In this document: positions 9,743 through 18,853 of the stretch, in pieces
Numbering within the stretch: position 1 is the stretch's first letter
Layout of the letters: each line of letters opens with the position of its first letter
Source of the DNA: Rhodanobacteraceae bacterium
GTDB lineage: Bacteria > Pseudomonadota > Gammaproteobacteria > Xanthomonadales > SZUA-5
Direction: 5' to 3'
NCBI GenBank assembly: GCA_016713135.1
Contig: JADJPR010000023.1
Coordinates: 124,001-188,000, forward strand
Length of the DNA: 64,000 nt
Position numbers and translations under genes: made by a program
Notes under the pieces: model-generated
Seen by the model: only the letters and a program-made list of their open reading frames with translations
Databases searched by the model: none
Told to the model about the DNA's origin: nothing

Positions 9743-11161
9743 TCAGCTCAACCCGAGTTGCTTCAGCAACTGCGCCGGCTGCGGATCGTCGGGATAGATC
9801 TGCGCCATCTGTGCAAGCAGTTTGCGCGCGCCTTCAAGATTGTTGGAATGGGTGGCCAACACGCGCGCCAGTTGCAGCCCCGCCGCCAGATGCTCGGGGT
9901 GCGTGCGGTGCTGCTTGAGGAATGCCAGCAGCAAGCGCGAGGCGAGGTCGGAGCGCTCCGCGAAAGTGAGCTTTTTCGCGACGGCGAGCACACGGTCCGG
10001 CAAATCCATCAGGAACTGCGGCTGCAGCGCCATGCCCTGGTCGACCAGCCAGGGCAATTCCCCCGGCTTGCTGGCGCTGGCCCATTCGACCGCCAGCGGC
10101 GCCAGCTCGCGCGCCAGCGCCTCGGGCTGTCCCAGTTGCTGCATCAGCGCGGCCAGTTCCGCTTGTGACCGCAGCCGCGAACGCACCCAGTTGGCAAGGC
10201 GGCGCGCCGCGATCTCGGCGCCTTCCTCCGCATGCACCCGGGCCAATTGCTCGGCCAGGCTGACCGCCGGTGCGCTTGCAGGCGCTGCCTCCGCGGCTTG
10301 CTCCAGCGACGACTCGAGGTCCTCCTCGACGCCGAGTTCGGGCAGGTACACGCGCTCGATGACGAACCAGAACGGCAACAGCAGCAGCATCGTGATCGCG
10401 CCAAACACGATCACGATGCCCCAGCCGGCGCGCACCACCAGGCCCGCCAGGCCGTTGGCGATGACTTCCGCGCCCATCCACAGCACGCCGATGGCCACCG
10501 CCGACAGCGCCCAGGCCGGGATCGCGATCGCCAGCAGGTCGCGATTCACGCGCTGGAAACTGTCGACCAGAATGTCGCCGATGGGTTCCTCGCCACGGAT
10601 GGCGCGGATCTGCGTCACGGCCGACAAGGTCGCCAGCCAGAAGCCGATCGGCGAGAACAGCCACAGCACCAGCGGAACCGTCCACCAGCCGAAGGTGCCG
10701 AACAGCCACATGCCGAATTCGATGAACGAGGGCGACTTCGCCAGCGCCATCAGCATCGCGCGCAGGATCCACGCCAGCACCAGGCCGAACAGCAGCCAGA
10801 AGCCCATGACCAGCGCCAGCCGCTCGGCAATGCCCTGGGCGGGTGTCACGCGAGCGAGGCCCCAGGGCTGTCCTTCGGCGCGAACCAGCGCGATGTAGCC
10901 GGCGGCGCAGAGCGCGGCGGTGACAGCCGAGCCAATCACACTGTCGACAATCTGGCGCCAGGCACCGGCGCGGCCGATGCCCGACGCCATCAGGTCCGGC
11001 CAGAGCCAGATGAACACGCCGTAGCCCAGCGCCACGGGCAGGATCCGCATCCAGTGGCGGGCCAGGACCTGCCAGCTGGGCAAAATCCAGTGCCAGAGCC
11101 AGGTGCCCGCCAGCGCAGTGTCAAAGGGATGCTCGCCGGTACGCGCCGCCAGTGTGCCCAT
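9743..11161 (-). CDS. Polytopic membrane protein with helical C-terminal tail, unknown function
   Basis: A 472-residue protein that I do not recognise. The first ~290 residues contain about six hydrophobic segments (for example LALVMGFWLLFGLVLAWILR, TVPLVLWLFSPIGFWLATLS and IVIVFGAITMLLLLPFWFV). A cytoplasmic-looking helical tail follows, with TPR-like repeats near the end (AERSDLASRLLLAFLKQH, then HPEHLAAGLQLARVLATHS and LEGARKLLAQMAQIYPDDPQ). The tail suggests a scaffold or an interaction role. It is transcribed divergently from the histidine kinase gene, 207 bases away, so the two may share a control region. Confidence 0.8.
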   Translation of the reverse strand: MGTLAARTGEHPFDTALAGTWLWHWILPSWQVLARHWMRILPVALGYGVFIWLWPDLMASGIGRAGAWRQIVDSVIGSAVTAALCAAGYIALVRAEGQPWGLARVTPAQGIAERLALVMGFWLLFGLVLAWILRAMLMALAKSPSFIEFGMWLFGTFGWWTVPLVLWLFSPIGFWLATLSAVTQIRAIRGEEPIGDILVDSFQRVNRDLLAIAIPAWALSAVAIGVLWMGAEVIANGLAGLVVRAGWGIVIVFGAITMLLLLPFWFVIERVYLPELGVEEDLESSLEQAAEAAPASAPAVSLAEQLARVHAEEGAEIAARRLANWVRSRLRSQAELAALMQQLGQPEALARELAPLAVEWASASKPGELPWLVDQGMALQPQFLMDLPDRVLAVAKKLTFAERSDLASRLLLAFLKQHRTHPEHLAAGLQLARVLATHSNNLEGARKLLAQMAQIYPDDPQPAQLLKQLGLS

Positions 11162-11368
11162 CGACCACCCGATGTCTGCCCCGTTGCGACCAGTCTAGCC
11201 CGGCCGCCGCAGGAACGGTCGCTCAACCACCGGGACACCTGCGCGCGAGCACAGACAAGGGATGCGCCGCCGGAATCGACGCTGCGGCTGATGCGCCTCC
11301 CACTGCAGGAGGATGCGCTCGCCCGGGCGCCGGATGCACACGGGGCGCGCCTCGCGCATGATTCGGCC

Positions 11369-12691
11369 ATGCCTACCCGTCGCCGCGGCCTGCGCCTGCA
11401 ACTGACCTTGTTCTACATCGCGCTGTCGGTGCCCGCGCTGCTGCTGATCGAACAAATCATGCTCGGCGTGCAGTTCCAGCGCTGCCTGTCCGAACTGGAC
11501 GATGGCCGCGTGCAACGCGTGCTGGCGCGCGAGGCCGGCGCGCTGGCCGAGGCCATGGCGCGCGGCATCGCCCAGCCCGAGGTCGACCAGCGTCTGCGCC
11601 GTTTCGTGCTGGAACTGGAGCGCCCGCGCGAGAGCCTGGGAACGCAGGCAGCCTATGTACTGCTGGAACTGGCGCCGCATCCTTTCGCGGTATCGCTGCT
11701 TGCACCCGGCGCTCCCGCCCTGGCGCCCGCAACGGACGGCATGGTCCATCGCCGCTGGAGCGCCTCGCTGCCCGGCCAATCGGGCACCCTGGTGCTGGAT
11801 CTTGCGGTACCCTCGCCGTGGGATCCCTTCGGCCGCAAGCTGAGTTTCGAGTGGCCCATCGCCGTCGCCTATCTCGCGCTCTTCCTGGTCGGCTCCGCCT
11901 GGTTCCTGCGCCGCCGGGTGCTGGCGCGCATCGCGCGCATCGATGCGGCCGCGCAAGCTTGGGCGCGCGGCGATTTTGCGCCGCATCTGGTCGATCGCAG
12001 CAGCGATGAACTGGGCCAGCTCGCGGCCGACCTGAACCGCATGGCCGCTGACCTGAAAGCGCTGTTCGCCACCCGCGCGCAGCTGGCCACGCTGGAGGAA
12101 CGCCGCCGGCTGGCGCGCGATTTGCACGACACGGTGAAGCAGAAGGTGTTCGCGCTGTCGCTGCAGCTGGCCGCGGCGCGCGAGGGCAGCGCCGATGGTG
12201 CGCGCCAACAGCAGCGCCTGGCTGAAGCGGCGGCGCTGGTCGAGGAGATCCAGCGCGAGCTTGCCGACCAGCTGCGCGAACTGCGCGAGGATGCCGGCGC
12301 GGCCGAGGACCTGGTTCCCGAGTTGCAGCGACGCCTCGACGATTTTGCGCGGCGCAGCGGGCTGGCGGTGCTGCCGAACCTGCCGGCCCAGCTGAGCCTG
12401 AAGCCGGCGCAGACCGAATCCGTACTGCGCATAGTTGACGAGGCCCTGGCCAATGTCTGGCGCCACAGTGGCGCCTCGCATGTACGCCTGGACCTGCTCC
12501 GCAGCGATCGCTGGGTGGAACTGGTGGTCGCCGATGACGGCCGCGGTGGCGCGCGCGAATCGCCGCTGGGAATGGGCATCGGCAATATGCGCCAGCGCGC
12601 CGCCGGACTGCCCGGCGGCGAATTTGCGCTCGACAGCCGGGAGCACGGCACTACCGTGCGCATGGGGTTCGAACTGGAGGCAACGGCATGA
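11369..12691 (+). CDS. Sensor histidine kinase, NarX/LiaS type
   Basis: A 440-residue membrane kinase. Two membrane helices (LTLFYIALSVPALLLIEQIM and WPIAVAYLALFLVGSAWFL) bracket a periplasmic sensing region of about 120 residues. A HAMP domain (RIDAAAQAWARGDF... DELGQLAADLNRMAADL) follows, then a HisKA_3 dimerisation domain with the phospho-acceptor His in RRRLARDLHDTVKQK and a HATPase domain (DEALANVWRHSGASH; DDGRGG; GMGIGNMRQRA). The start at 11369 was chosen because it places the first helix next to a basic N-terminus; the upstream open frame overlaps the divergent gene. Its TGA overlaps the regulator ATG (ATGA, 12688-12691). The stimulus is unknown. Confidence 0.92.
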   Translation: MPTRRRGLRLQLTLFYIALSVPALLLIEQIMLGVQFQRCLSELDDGRVQRVLAREAGALAEAMARGIAQPEVDQRLRRFVLELERPRESLGTQAAYVLLELAPHPFAVSLLAPGAPALAPATDGMVHRRWSASLPGQSGTLVLDLAVPSPWDPFGRKLSFEWPIAVAYLALFLVGSAWFLRRRVLARIARIDAAAQAWARGDFAPHLVDRSSDELGQLAADLNRMAADLKALFATRAQLATLEERRRLARDLHDTVKQKVFALSLQLAAAREGSADGARQQQRLAEAAALVEEIQRELADQLRELREDAGAAEDLVPELQRRLDDFARRSGLAVLPNLPAQLSLKPAQTESVLRIVDEALANVWRHSGASHVRLDLLRSDRWVELVVADDGRGGARESPLGMGIGNMRQRAAGLPGGEFALDSREHGTTVRMGFELEATA

Positions 12692-13326
12692 AACTCAGGG
12701 TCTTGCTGGTCGATGACCATGCGGTGGTGCGCCAGGGGCTGCGTGCTTACCTGGAGCTGCAGCCGGACATCGAGGTCTGCGGCGAATCCGGCAATGCCGC
12801 GCACGCGGCAGAACTCGCAGGGCGGCTCAGGCCGGACGTTGCGCTGGTCGACATGGTCATGCCCGGAGGCGATGGCATCGAGGCCACCCGCGGCATCCGC
12901 AGCGCGAGCCCGGCCACCCAGGTGGTGATCCTGACCTCGCTGACCGATGAAGCCAGCGTGCGCCCCGCGCTCGAAGCCGGGGCCGTCAGCTACCAGCTCA
13001 AGGATGTCGCCGGTCCGGAACTGGTCGAGTGCATCCGCAGCGCCGCCCGCGGCGAATCCCGCCTGCACCCGCGCATCGCCGCCAGCCTGGTGCGTACCCT
13101 GCGCGGCGACCACAAACCCGACCCGCTCGCCCACCTCAGCGCGCGCGAACGCGACGTCCTGCTGCTGATCGCAGACGGCCTGTCCAACCAGCTCATCGCC
13201 GACCGCCTTGGGATCGGCGAAGCCACCGTCAAGACCCACGTCGGCAATCTGCTGGCCAAACTCGAACTGGCCGACCGCACCCAGGCCGCGGTGTGGGCGT
13301 GGCGGCATGGGCTGGTGCCGGGGTGA
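12688..13326 (+). CDS. Response regulator, NarL/LuxR family
   Basis: A 212-residue partner of the preceding kinase. The receiver domain shows LLVDDHAVVRQGL with the acidic pocket, the phospho-acceptor Asp in VALVDMVMPGGDG, Thr in VVILTSLTDE and Lys in YQLKDV. A C-terminal LuxR-type HTH follows (LSARERDVLLLIADGLSNQL, then ADRLGIGEATVKTHVGNLL). It should bind DNA as a phosphorylated dimer. The ATGA overlap with the kinase implies translational coupling. Targets are unknown; the neighbouring membrane-protein gene (9743-11161) is one candidate. Confidence 0.94.
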   Translation: MKLRVLLVDDHAVVRQGLRAYLELQPDIEVCGESGNAAHAAELAGRLRPDVALVDMVMPGGDGIEATRGIRSASPATQVVILTSLTDEASVRPALEAGAVSYQLKDVAGPELVECIRSAARGESRLHPRIAASLVRTLRGDHKPDPLAHLSARERDVLLLIADGLSNQLIADRLGIGEATVKTHVGNLLAKLELADRTQAAVWAWRHGLVPG

Positions 13327-13765
13327 GAGTCCCGGTCGCCCTGGCCGGTGCGCTTGTTCGCGCATCGAACTGCAGGGCACGAGGCCACGAGGGCACGCGA
13401 GAGTCGGTTCGGTGCCAAGGAGCGCCTTTGCGTGCCCTCGTGCCCTCGTGCCCTCCGAATTACCTTTTCTAAATCAATGCCTTGCGACAGGCTCGGCGAG
13501 AGCAGGCCTTGGTTTGGGATTCAGTTTTCGGTCGTCGGCAGCGATGCCGGCTGGCCGGATCTCCTGTGGAGCCGACTCTGTCGGCGGTCTCTCCCGCTGC
13601 CGCCGGGAAAGACCAGCAAACCCCGCGACATATCGCGCGGCTTCACGCTGGCCGATAGCGAACCGTCCGGCCCAACTGCGGAAATCGCGCCGGCGCCGCA
13701 CCGACAGCCCGGCGAGACCAACCCGGCGCCCACAGGTGCGCCGGGTCGGGAATCAACTCAGCCGG
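13327..13765. other. Repeat-containing intergenic region
   Basis: No convincing gene. It contains a long imperfect inverted repeat built of GGGCACGAG units (arms 13374-13397 and 13430-13455) and a palindromic element at 13563-13589 that matches 8389-8415 in the opposite orientation. A terminator-like hairpin lies near its right end (annotated separately). Sequence around 13348-13400 resembles that at 34481-34600. Confidence 0.65.
13731..13756 (-). terminator. Hairpin downstream of the DUF3011 gene
   Basis: A perfect 9-base stem, ACCCGGCGC (13731-13739) with GCGCCGGGT (13748-13756), has an 8-base loop and lies 10 bases beyond the stop codon of the minus-strand DUF3011 gene. There is no long T tract. 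Confidence 0.5.
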
Positions 13766-14776
13766 TTACTTGCCGGCGCCAAAACGCGCGCGGCAGCCGC
13801 GATCCACCCACAAGCCACGCCGCGGCGAGTAGCCCCATGAGACGCCCTCGACACATGGCTGGCGCGAGTACTGCTCCAGCAAGTACGGCTGACCCTGACG
13901 CTGATCCCAACTGCACAGGGCATAGCGGCCGTCGAGGCTGGCGCATTCGGTGGTGAACGCGTCGTAGCGGTCCGGATCGTAGAATCCACCGCTGGAACGA
14001 TAACCCTCGGCGAACACACCGCCGCAGCCGCGGTCAACCCAGATCACGCCCGGGCGCTGGCCCCAGGTACGGCCTTCGACGCACAGGCTGCTGCCGCTGA
14101 GCTGACGCAGCATCACCGCGACGCCGCGGAACGCGACATTGCATTCGCGGTATCCGCGCACGCTGCTGCAAGTGATTTCGGGCAACTGGCCGACTGCAAC
14201 CGGCGCGCCCTCGATGAAGCGCGCGCGACAGCCTCCCGAGACCCAGACCACCCCCGGGCGGTGGCCCCAGTTGCGGCCTTCGACGCAGCGTGTCGAGGAC
14301 AATTGACGCTCGATCGTCGGCACATTACGGAAACCGGTCAGGCATTCGCGATAGCGACCATCGCGGGATTCGCACAAGACTACCTGTCCGCGGCCCGGGA
14401 ACGGCTGCTGCCAGCCCGGCGTGGTCCACTGTCCCTGCCCCGGACCCGGCCCCGGGCCCGGGCCCGGACCCGGCGGCGGGTTGTTTGGAAACGTATTGCC
14501 GTCAGCCCGATCGCGCAGGGACTCGGCCATGTCCTGGGTGATCTGTGCATAGGTCCAGCCTCGCGGGATCTGCTCCAGGTAGAACTCGAGCTGATCTTCC
14601 GGCAGGGACGCACCGCCGGACATCTCGGCGTACTGCTTCTCCAGCACGCGGACCTGTTCGGGCTGGGTCAACTTGCCCAGATCCTCGGGCGCATAGGCCT
14701 TTTCGCCTGGCGCTTGCGCCAGCAAGGGGAGCGAAACCGCCAGCATCAGGGCTGCCAACCATCGAGTCATCTTCAT
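13766..14776 (-). CDS. Secreted DUF3011-repeat protein
   Basis: A 336-residue exported protein with signal peptide MKMTRWLAALMLAVSLPLLAQA. After a helical segment (KLTQPEQVRVLEKQYAEMSG) and a Gly-Pro linker (PPPGPGPGPGPGPG), three repeats of about 60-70 residues follow. Each has a Cys-Glu-Ser/Cys-Ser-Ser opening, an R-(E/A)-C step, a QLS or QYS step, C-V-E-G-R/V-x-W-G, then a W-V-(D/S)-x-G-C-x-(A/G)-x-F closing. The last repeat ends GLWVDRGCRARFGAGK. This is the DUF3011 pattern, common in secreted proteins of this bacterial group and without a known function. The regularly spaced Cys residues suggest disulfide-stabilised domains in the periplasm or outside the cell. Confidence 0.88.
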   Translation of the reverse strand: MKMTRWLAALMLAVSLPLLAQAPGEKAYAPEDLGKLTQPEQVRVLEKQYAEMSGGASLPEDQLEFYLEQIPRGWTYAQITQDMAESLRDRADGNTFPNNPPPGPGPGPGPGPGQGQWTTPGWQQPFPGRGQVVLCESRDGRYRECLTGFRNVPTIERQLSSTRCVEGRNWGHRPGVVWVSGGCRARFIEGAPVAVGQLPEITCSSVRGYRECNVAFRGVAVMLRQLSGSSLCVEGRTWGQRPGVIWVDRGCGGVFAEGYRSSGGFYDPDRYDAFTTECASLDGRYALCSWDQRQGQPYLLEQYSRQPCVEGVSWGYSPRRGLWVDRGCRARFGAGK

Positions 14777-14882
14777 TGCAAGGCTCCTGGAGTTTCATGC
14801 GATCGACGACCGCACTGGCCCCGATGGTAGCGCCTGCGCCTGACCGGAGCATGATCAAGGTCGAAAATCCGGACGATCCGAC

Positions 14883-14939
14883 AACGTCTTCGAGTGCGAT
14901 TGCGCATGCGAACGGTGCTCAATCGTTACCGAAGACGTT
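14883..14939. promoter_or_regulatory. Inverted repeat upstream of the cytochrome operon
   Basis: AACGTCTTCG (14883-14892) and CGAAGACGTT (14930-14939) form a perfect 10-base inverted repeat with a 37-base spacer, 66 bases before the first gene of the haem/cytochrome operon. It could be a pair of half sites for a regulator. No protein can be assigned from sequence. Confidence 0.4.
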
Positions 14940-15004
14940 TATGATCGTCCCGCCACAGTCGACCTGATCAGCGGTCGGCCCACCGAACTCGGGGAGGACG
15001 CAGG

Positions 15005-17044
15005 ATGGCTTGGGGACGCAACCGCAGCGTGGCGTTGGGAATGGCCGTGGCACTGCTCGCCGGATGCGGCGGCGGCGGCGGGCCCGATTCGACCGGCACC
15101 GCGCCACCGCCCGCGACGGCACCGTCGCAGGGCTGCACCGGCAACTGCGCGACAGCCGAGTCGCGCCTGACCGTGGCCGATGTCAACACGGTGATCGCAC
15201 AGGCGGTGGCGGAGGCGCAGGCGCAGAACCTGCCGGCCACCATCGCGGTGGTCGACCGGGTCGGCAACGTGCTCGGTGTGTACCGCATGACCGGCGCCAG
15301 GGCGCTGGTGCGCATCCACTCCGAGCGGACGGTCGTGGGCGGCCTGGAGAACCTCCAGGTTCCCTCCGAACTTGCGGCCATCGCGAAGGCACTGACCGGC
15401 GCGTACCTGTCGAGCGAAGGGAATGCGTTCACCACGCGCACGGCCAGCCAGATCGTGCAGCAGAGCTTCAATCCGGGCGAGGCCAATGCGCCCTCCGGAC
15501 CTTTGTTCGGCGTGCAGTTCTCGCAATTGCCCTGTTCCGACTTCATGGGTCGCTTCCAGTCCGGCCAGTCGCCGGGTCCAGGCCCGAAGCGATCGCCACT
15601 CGGATTGTCGGCCGACCCAGGCGGCTTTCCGTTGTACAAGAACGGTGTGCCGGTCGGCGGCATCGGCGTTGCGGCCGATCCCGACTACACCCTCGATCCG
15701 CGCATCACCGATCGCGATCGCGATCAGGACGAGATGATAGCGCTGGCGGGCACCTTCAACTTCGGCGCCCCGACCAACCGTCGCGCCGATGCGATCACGG
15801 CCGATGGCAAGACCTTCCGCTACAGCGATGTCGAGTTCTCCGACCTTGCGCGGCAGCCTGGCGGGGCGCCGGCGTTGTCGGCAAGCACGGGCGCCTTCAT
15901 CAGCGTCGCTGCATACGCTGATTCGCTGCCACGCGATGGCACGGCCTTTGGCACCCCGGCATCCGGCATCCGCCCTGCCGATGGCGACTTGTCGGAACTC
16001 GACGCATTCATCCTGGTCGACGCCGCCAATCAGAACCGCTTCCCGGCGCGGGCCGGAACGGAGGATGCAGGCGCGCTGACAGCGGCAGAGGCCCAGACGG
16101 TCCTGCGCGAGGCACTCAAGATTGCGAACCGCGCACGCGCCCAGATCCGCCAGCCGCTCGGCTCCCAGGCACGCGTGAGCGTCTCGATCGTCGACACCCA
16201 TGGAACCCTGCTGGCGATGGCGCGGACCCGCGACGCGCCGGTGTTCGGCCTCGATGTCAGCCTGCAGAAGGCGCGCACTGCCGCCTTCTATTCGAATGCC
16301 GCAGCCGCGGGTGACCTGCAGAGCCTGCCTGCAGCCACCTACCTTGGCTCAGCTGTCGATGCAGCAGGCGCCCAGTTCACCAGCGTGGCCCAGAGTTCGG
16401 TCGCCGGCTACGTCGCCACCGCTCGGGAGTTCCTCGGCATCCCGACCGCCCTGGCAGACGGCGCCATCGCGTTCTCTGATCGCGCCGGCGGCAACCTGTC
16501 GCGGCCGTTCTACCCGGACGGAATCACGAGCGCAGGGCCAGGGCCGTTCTCCAAGTCCTTCGACGCCTGGAGCCCGTTTTCGGTTGGCCTGCAGCTGGAT
16601 CTGGTCTACAACCAGTTGGCCCTGCATGTGGCGCACTACATCTCGCAGCAATTCCGCATCGCCCTGTTTCTGGATGGGCAGTTGCTTGCGCCCGCGCCAA
16701 CCGCGGCCAACCCGGTGCCGATACCGGATATCGGCGCCAACTGTACCGGGCTGCAGCGACTGCCCAATGGCATCCAGATTTTCCCGGGCAGCGTGCCAAT
16801 CTTCCGCGGGGATCGCCTGGTAGGCGCCATCGGCGTGTCTGGCGACGGTGTCGACCAGGACGACATGGTGTCATTCCTGGGGGTGCACAACGCCGGTGTC
16901 CTGCTCAACGGCGCTATCGGCAACGCGCCGCCGGGCCGCCGCGCCGATCAACTGGTGCCGCGCGGGGCACGCCTGCGCTACGTGCAGTGCCCGCAGGCGC
17001 CCTTCATCGATTCCACCGAACAGAACGTCTGCGAGGGCAAGTGA
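15005..17044 (+). CDS. Lipoprotein with two GlcG/HbpS-type haem-binding domains
   Basis: A 679-residue secreted lipoprotein (VALGMAVALLAGCGGGGG gives a lipobox Cys at about residue 21). Two copies of the GlcG (DUF336) fold are present. The first starts near residue 58 (VNTVIAQAVAEAQAQNLPAT, then IAVVDRVGNVLGVYRMTG) and ends with GGIGVAADPDYT and DRDQDEMIALAG. The second starts near residue 365 (LREALKIANRARAQIR, then VSIVDTHGTLLAMARTRDAP) and ends VGAIGVSGDGVDQDDMVSFLG. GlcG/HbpS domains bind haem or cobalamin and act as sensors or carriers. A GGGGAGGA ribosome site precedes the ATG. It is first in a tight operon: the next ATG is one base after its stop. Its place beside a barrel and a multihaem cytochrome suggests a surface haem or electron-transfer accessory. 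Confidence 0.85.
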   Translation: MAWGRNRSVALGMAVALLAGCGGGGGPDSTGTAPPPATAPSQGCTGNCATAESRLTVADVNTVIAQAVAEAQAQNLPATIAVVDRVGNVLGVYRMTGARALVRIHSERTVVGGLENLQVPSELAAIAKALTGAYLSSEGNAFTTRTASQIVQQSFNPGEANAPSGPLFGVQFSQLPCSDFMGRFQSGQSPGPGPKRSPLGLSADPGGFPLYKNGVPVGGIGVAADPDYTLDPRITDRDRDQDEMIALAGTFNFGAPTNRRADAITADGKTFRYSDVEFSDLARQPGGAPALSASTGAFISVAAYADSLPRDGTAFGTPASGIRPADGDLSELDAFILVDAANQNRFPARAGTEDAGALTAAEAQTVLREALKIANRARAQIRQPLGSQARVSVSIVDTHGTLLAMARTRDAPVFGLDVSLQKARTAAFYSNAAAAGDLQSLPAATYLGSAVDAAGAQFTSVAQSSVAGYVATAREFLGIPTALADGAIAFSDRAGGNLSRPFYPDGITSAGPGPFSKSFDAWSPFSVGLQLDLVYNQLALHVAHYISQQFRIALFLDGQLLAPAPTAANPVPIPDIGANCTGLQRLPNGIQIFPGSVPIFRGDRLVGAIGVSGDGVDQDDMVSFLGVHNAGVLLNGAIGNAPPGRRADQLVPRGARLRYVQCPQAPFIDSTEQNVCEGK

Positions 17045-17045
17045 C

Positions 17046-18836
17046 ATGAGCCTGTGCCTCTCCGCTGCGCTGGCCACCCTGCTGTGCCCGGCCGATCTGC
17101 CTGCCGCCTCCCTGTCCCAGGTCAGCCCGCTGATCGGCGGCGCCCTGCCCGCCTACCTCTATGACCCGGGCAAGCCGGGCCTGGTGCGCCGCCGTCCGGG
17201 CCACCCGGCGCCGGGTGCGCGCGGCCGTCCGGACCAGAATCCATCGAATGTGGATCCGGCCCCGGTGGATGCCGTGGGCGAGTTCGTGCCAGTGCCGGAC
17301 CGCTGGCGCCTGATGGAGGCGCTTGGCTTCAAGCATCCGTGGTACGACCCGTACAACCAGAACATCTGGAAGGGCGACAAGCCGCTGCACGACGACTGGT
17401 TCCTCAGCCTGCTGGCGATCTCCGACACCCTGCTGGAGCCGCGCTCGATCCCAACCCCGGTCGGCGCACAGGCCAGCCAGAATCCTGGCGCGATCGACAT
17501 CTTTTCCGGCTTCGACCAGACCATCCTGGCACAGACCGTGCTCGCGGGACTGGTCTATTACAAGGGCAACACCACCTTCAAGCCGCCCGAATACGAGTAC
17601 CGCCTCACGCTCGCCTTCAACTACAACCGGGTGGAGGTCGATGACGTACGCGCACTGACCATCGATCCGCGCAAGGGCACGGTGCGCGACGACGGCTTCG
17701 TGGCGATCCAGGAAGTGTTCGCCGACATCCATTTGCGCGACGTCTCGCCGCGCTACGACTTCGACGCGATCCGCTTCGGCATCCAGCCTTTCTCCAGCGA
17801 CTTCCGCGGCTTCCTGTTCCAGGACCTGCAGTTCGGCGTGCGCCTGTTCGGCAACCGCGACAACAACCACCGGCAGTACAACCTGGCATGGTTCCGAAGG
17901 GTCGAGAAGGACCTGAACTCCGGCCTCAACGATGTCGCCGAGGGCCTGCGCGATGACGACATTTTCATTGCCAACTACTACTGGCAGGACCTGTTCGGCA
18001 TCCTCGGCCTGATGCAGCAGGCCACCGTCGTGTGGAACCGCAATCGCGAGGACGAGTTGTTCTTCGACAGCAATGGATTCATCCAGCGCCCGTCCTCGCT
18101 CGGCACCGAACAGTTCCGCGAATACGACGCGATCTACCTTGGCCACAATGCCGACGGCCACCTCGGCGCGTACAACGTGTCGACCTCGGCCTACTACGTC
18201 TTCGGCAGCAACGACAACACCTTCACCGGGCGCGACAGCGATATCCGCGCCGGCTTCTTCGCCGCCGAGATCTCGCGCGACTTCGACTGGATCCGCCCGC
18301 GGCTGTCGATCGCCTATGCCAGCGGCGACGACGATCCATTCGACGACAAGAGCACCGGCTACGACGCGATTTTCGAGAACCCGATCTTCGCCGGCGCCGA
18401 CACCAGCTACTGGATCCGCCAGAACATCCCGCTGATCGGCGGCGGTGGCGTCACCCTGGCGCCGCGCAACGGCATCTTGCCGTCCATGCGCCCAAGCAAG
18501 GAACAGGGCCAGTCGAATTTCGAGAACCCGGGCCTGCACCTGATCGGCGTCGGAGCCGACTTCGACATCACGCCGGAATCGCGCGTCTCGTTCAACCTCA
18601 ACCAGCTGTGGTTCGATGACACCGCGGTACTGGAAGTGGCGCGTAACCAGGCACCGATCGACCGCGAGATCGGCACCGATCTCTCGGTGGCCTGGATCTG
18701 GCGCCCGTACATGACCCAGAACATCGTGGTGCGACTGTCCGGCGCCGTGCTGGAACCGGGCAGCGGCCTCGAAGACCTGTACGGCGAACGCGACCCGTTC
18801 TACACCGTGCTGGGCAATGTGATCCTGTCGTACTGA
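17046..18836 (+). CDS. Outer-membrane beta-barrel protein of the cytochrome operon
   Basis: A 596-residue exported protein. The N-terminus (MSLCLSAALATLLCPADLPA) is a plausible signal peptide. After a Pro/Arg-rich linker and a conserved-looking block (FKHPWYDPYNQNIWKGDKPL) it consists of alternating short hydrophobic/aromatic strands and turns. It ends in an aromatic-rich strand finishing with Tyr (YTVLGNVILSY), as barrels recognised by the Bam machinery do. Strand-rich segments include YEYRLTLAFNYNRVEV and VRLFGNRDNNHRQYNLAWF. I cannot place it in a named porin family. By analogy with porin-cytochrome conduits such as MtrAB, it may hold or guide the multihaem cytochrome encoded 17 bases downstream; that role is inference. 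Confidence 0.75.
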   Translation: MSLCLSAALATLLCPADLPAASLSQVSPLIGGALPAYLYDPGKPGLVRRRPGHPAPGARGRPDQNPSNVDPAPVDAVGEFVPVPDRWRLMEALGFKHPWYDPYNQNIWKGDKPLHDDWFLSLLAISDTLLEPRSIPTPVGAQASQNPGAIDIFSGFDQTILAQTVLAGLVYYKGNTTFKPPEYEYRLTLAFNYNRVEVDDVRALTIDPRKGTVRDDGFVAIQEVFADIHLRDVSPRYDFDAIRFGIQPFSSDFRGFLFQDLQFGVRLFGNRDNNHRQYNLAWFRRVEKDLNSGLNDVAEGLRDDDIFIANYYWQDLFGILGLMQQATVVWNRNREDELFFDSNGFIQRPSSLGTEQFREYDAIYLGHNADGHLGAYNVSTSAYYVFGSNDNTFTGRDSDIRAGFFAAEISRDFDWIRPRLSIAYASGDDDPFDDKSTGYDAIFENPIFAGADTSYWIRQNIPLIGGGGVTLAPRNGILPSMRPSKEQGQSNFENPGLHLIGVGADFDITPESRVSFNLNQLWFDDTAVLEVARNQAPIDREIGTDLSVAWIWRPYMTQNIVVRLSGAVLEPGSGLEDLYGERDPFYTVLGNVILSY

Positions 18837-18853
18837 CCGCGCGCGAGGCAATC

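Noticed and set aside
13474..13733. Short minus-strand frames between the response regulator and the DUF3011 gene
   Set aside because: They fall in repeat-containing intergenic sequence, overlap one another in different frames and lack start signals.
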